Assembly: GCA_016709665.1 (NCBI GenBank)
Contig: JADJMI010000004.1
Location: 1-64,000, forward strand
Origin: Betaproteobacteria bacterium
GTDB lineage: Bacteria; Pseudomonadota; Gammaproteobacteria; Burkholderiales; Usitatibacteraceae
DNA: 64,000 nucleotides
Reading direction: 5' to 3'
Shown here: one piece after another, positions 62,885-64,000 of the stretch
Numbering within the stretch: position 1 is the stretch's first letter
Layout of the letters: each line of letters opens with the position of its first letter
Translations under genes and position numbers: made by a program
Notes under the pieces: model-generated
Databases searched by the model: none
Told to the model about the DNA's origin: nothing
The model's input: the letters and a program-made list of their open reading frames with translations, nothing else

Positions 62885-64000
62885 GCGAGCGGCGCCCGAC
62901 GTGGAAAACCTGGGCATCTCGGGGCGCATCGCCCGCTACTTCCAGTCCTCGCAGCTCACGCCCCTCGTCGCGCTGGTCGCCCTCCTGCTCGGCCTCTTCG
63001 CGGTGGCGGTGACCCCGCGCGAGGAGGAGCCGCAGATCAACGTGACCATGGCGAACATCTTCATCGCGTTCCCCGGGGCCTCGGTGGACGACGTCGAGTC
63101 GCTCGTCACGATCCCGGCCGAACAGGTGCTCGCCCAGATGGAAGGCGTGGAGCACGTCACCGCGGTGACCCGCCCCGGGATGTCGATCCTCACCGTGCAG
63201 TTCAAGGTGGGCGTGCCGCGCATCGACGCCATCGTGCGGCTGCGCGACACCATGAGCGCCAACCGGGATTGGGCGCCGCCCGAACTCGGCATCCTCGAGC
63301 CGGTGATCAAGCCGCGCGGCATCGACGACGTGCCCGTCGTGAGCCTGGCGCTCTGGAGCTCGGACCCGGACAAGGGCGCCTTCGAACTGGAGCGCGTGGC
63401 GCACGCGATCGAGTCGGACCTGAAGCGCGTGGCCGGCACGCGCGAAGTCCTGACCCTCGGGGGTCCGGGACGGGCGGTGCGCGTCCTGCTCGACGCCGAC
63501 CGCCTCGCCGCCCACGGCGTGACGACGCTCGACGCGCGAAACGCCCTGCGCTTCGCCAACGCCTCCCTGCCGACCGGCAAGCTCGTGCGCGAGAACCGCG
63601 AGATCGTCGTCGAGACAGGGAACTTCCTCGAATCCGCCGCCGACGTGCGTTCGATCGTGGTGGGCGTCCAGGCCGGCAGCCCCGTCCATCTCGGCGACGT
63701 CGCCGAGGTCATCGACGGGCCGGACCAGCCCGTGCGCTACGCCTGGACGGGAACCGGGCCCGCCGCCGGCGCCAGGGGACTCGCCGCCACCGGCGAACGC
63801 CCGGCCGTCACGATCCAGGTGACCAAGAAGCCCGGCGAGAACGCGGTCGACGTCGCCACGCGCGTGCTCGGACGCTTCGAGGCCCTCAAGGGCACGGTGA
63901 TCCCGGCCGACGTGCACGCGACCGTCACGCGCAACTACGGCGCCACGGCGAACGACAAGGCGAAGAGCCTCATCGTGAAGCTCATCTTCGCGACGCTCAG
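62877..64000 (+). CDS. RND-family efflux pump, inner-membrane subunit (partial, runs off the window)
   Basis: The first 374 or so residues of an AcrB-like proton-driven pump. The N-terminal region has ENLGISGRIARYFQSSQLTP, the first membrane helix LVALVALLLGLFAVAVTPRE, EEEPQINVTMANIFIAFPGA and VDDVESLVTIPAEQVLAQME, as in the heavier MdtB/AcrB-type group. Start GTG at 62877 overlaps the adaptor stop by eight bases; GTG at 62901 is another choice. There is no stop before the edge. The pump would be under the DUF156 repressor if the whole run is one operon. Confidence 0.92.
   Translation, partial: MAERAAPDVENLGISGRIARYFQSSQLTPLVALVALLLGLFAVAVTPREEEPQINVTMANIFIAFPGASVDDVESLVTIPAEQVLAQMEGVEHVTAVTRPGMSILTVQFKVGVPRIDAIVRLRDTMSANRDWAPPELGILEPVIKPRGIDDVPVVSLALWSSDPDKGAFELERVAHAIESDLKRVAGTREVLTLGGPGRAVRVLLDADRLAAHGVTTLDARNALRFANASLPTGKLVRENREIVVETGNFLESAADVRSIVVGVQAGSPVHLGDVAEVIDGPDQPVRYAWTGTGPAAGARGLAATGERPAVTIQVTKKPGENAVDVATRVLGRFEALKGTVIPADVHATVTRNYGATANDKAKSLIVKLIFATL

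Overview
The window is a very GC-rich bacterial chromosome fragment, most likely from a betaproteobacterium (Burkholderiales/Nitrosomonadales or a Usitatibacter-like relative). The reasons are the set of Bug-type (TctC) periplasmic binding proteins without their own membrane components, the several CaiB/BaiF CoA-transferases, and the housekeeping order panC-panB-kinase-folK-pcnB-HAD-hda, purM-purN and rpmG-rpmB-radC / coaBC-dut. These assignments come from reading the sequence only; no database search was run.

Region 1 (about 1-25 kb) is a patchwork of carboxylic-acid and aromatic-acid catabolism. It holds four orphan Bug binding proteins, three CoA-transferases, a CitE-like lyase, a crotonase-fold protein, a DapA-like aldolase, an RraA-like protein, an IlvD/Edd dehydratase, an FAD oxidoreductase, two amidohydrolases (one clearly LigJ-like, 4-oxalomesaconate hydratase), an LrgAB pair and a LysR regulator. 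A small Mla-type block (permease, MCE protein, lipoprotein, no ATPase) and a proline-rich membrane-anchored repeat protein lie at 19-23 kb.

Region 2 (25-43 kb) is core metabolism and information processing. It contains pantothenate synthesis, a tightly overlapping dgk-folK-pcnB-HAD-hda operon, nadA, an ECF sigma factor with a zinc-finger partner, and a long plus-strand block purM-purN-DUF3108-DUF3108-rsmB-like-PLD-mscS-desaturase-SDR. Region 3 (43-64 kb) has rpmB-rpmG, radC, coaBC, dut and cbiX, then a cytochrome c'/cytochrome b/PuuD-like group. It continues with a YbiB-like protein, an SrkA-like kinase, a second LysR regulator, small unknown genes, an AddAB-like helicase/nuclease pair, and a DUF156 repressor facing DUF2892-trxC-RND efflux genes; the RND pump runs off the right edge.

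Sequence quality needs attention. Two stretches (15.5-16.3 kb and 25.1-25.3 kb) are almost only G and C in homopolymer runs, and about a dozen genes carry single-base frameshifts that can be mended by eye, most of them in the first 9 kb. I read these as consensus errors in a GC-rich assembly rather than gene decay, and annotate the mended genes. The most interesting real biology candidates are the panC-panB hairpin repeat, the 31-residue repeat protein, the DUF156 repressor with unusual cysteine spacing and its paired operators, the ATPase-less Mla block, and a crotonase homologue lacking both catalytic glutamates.
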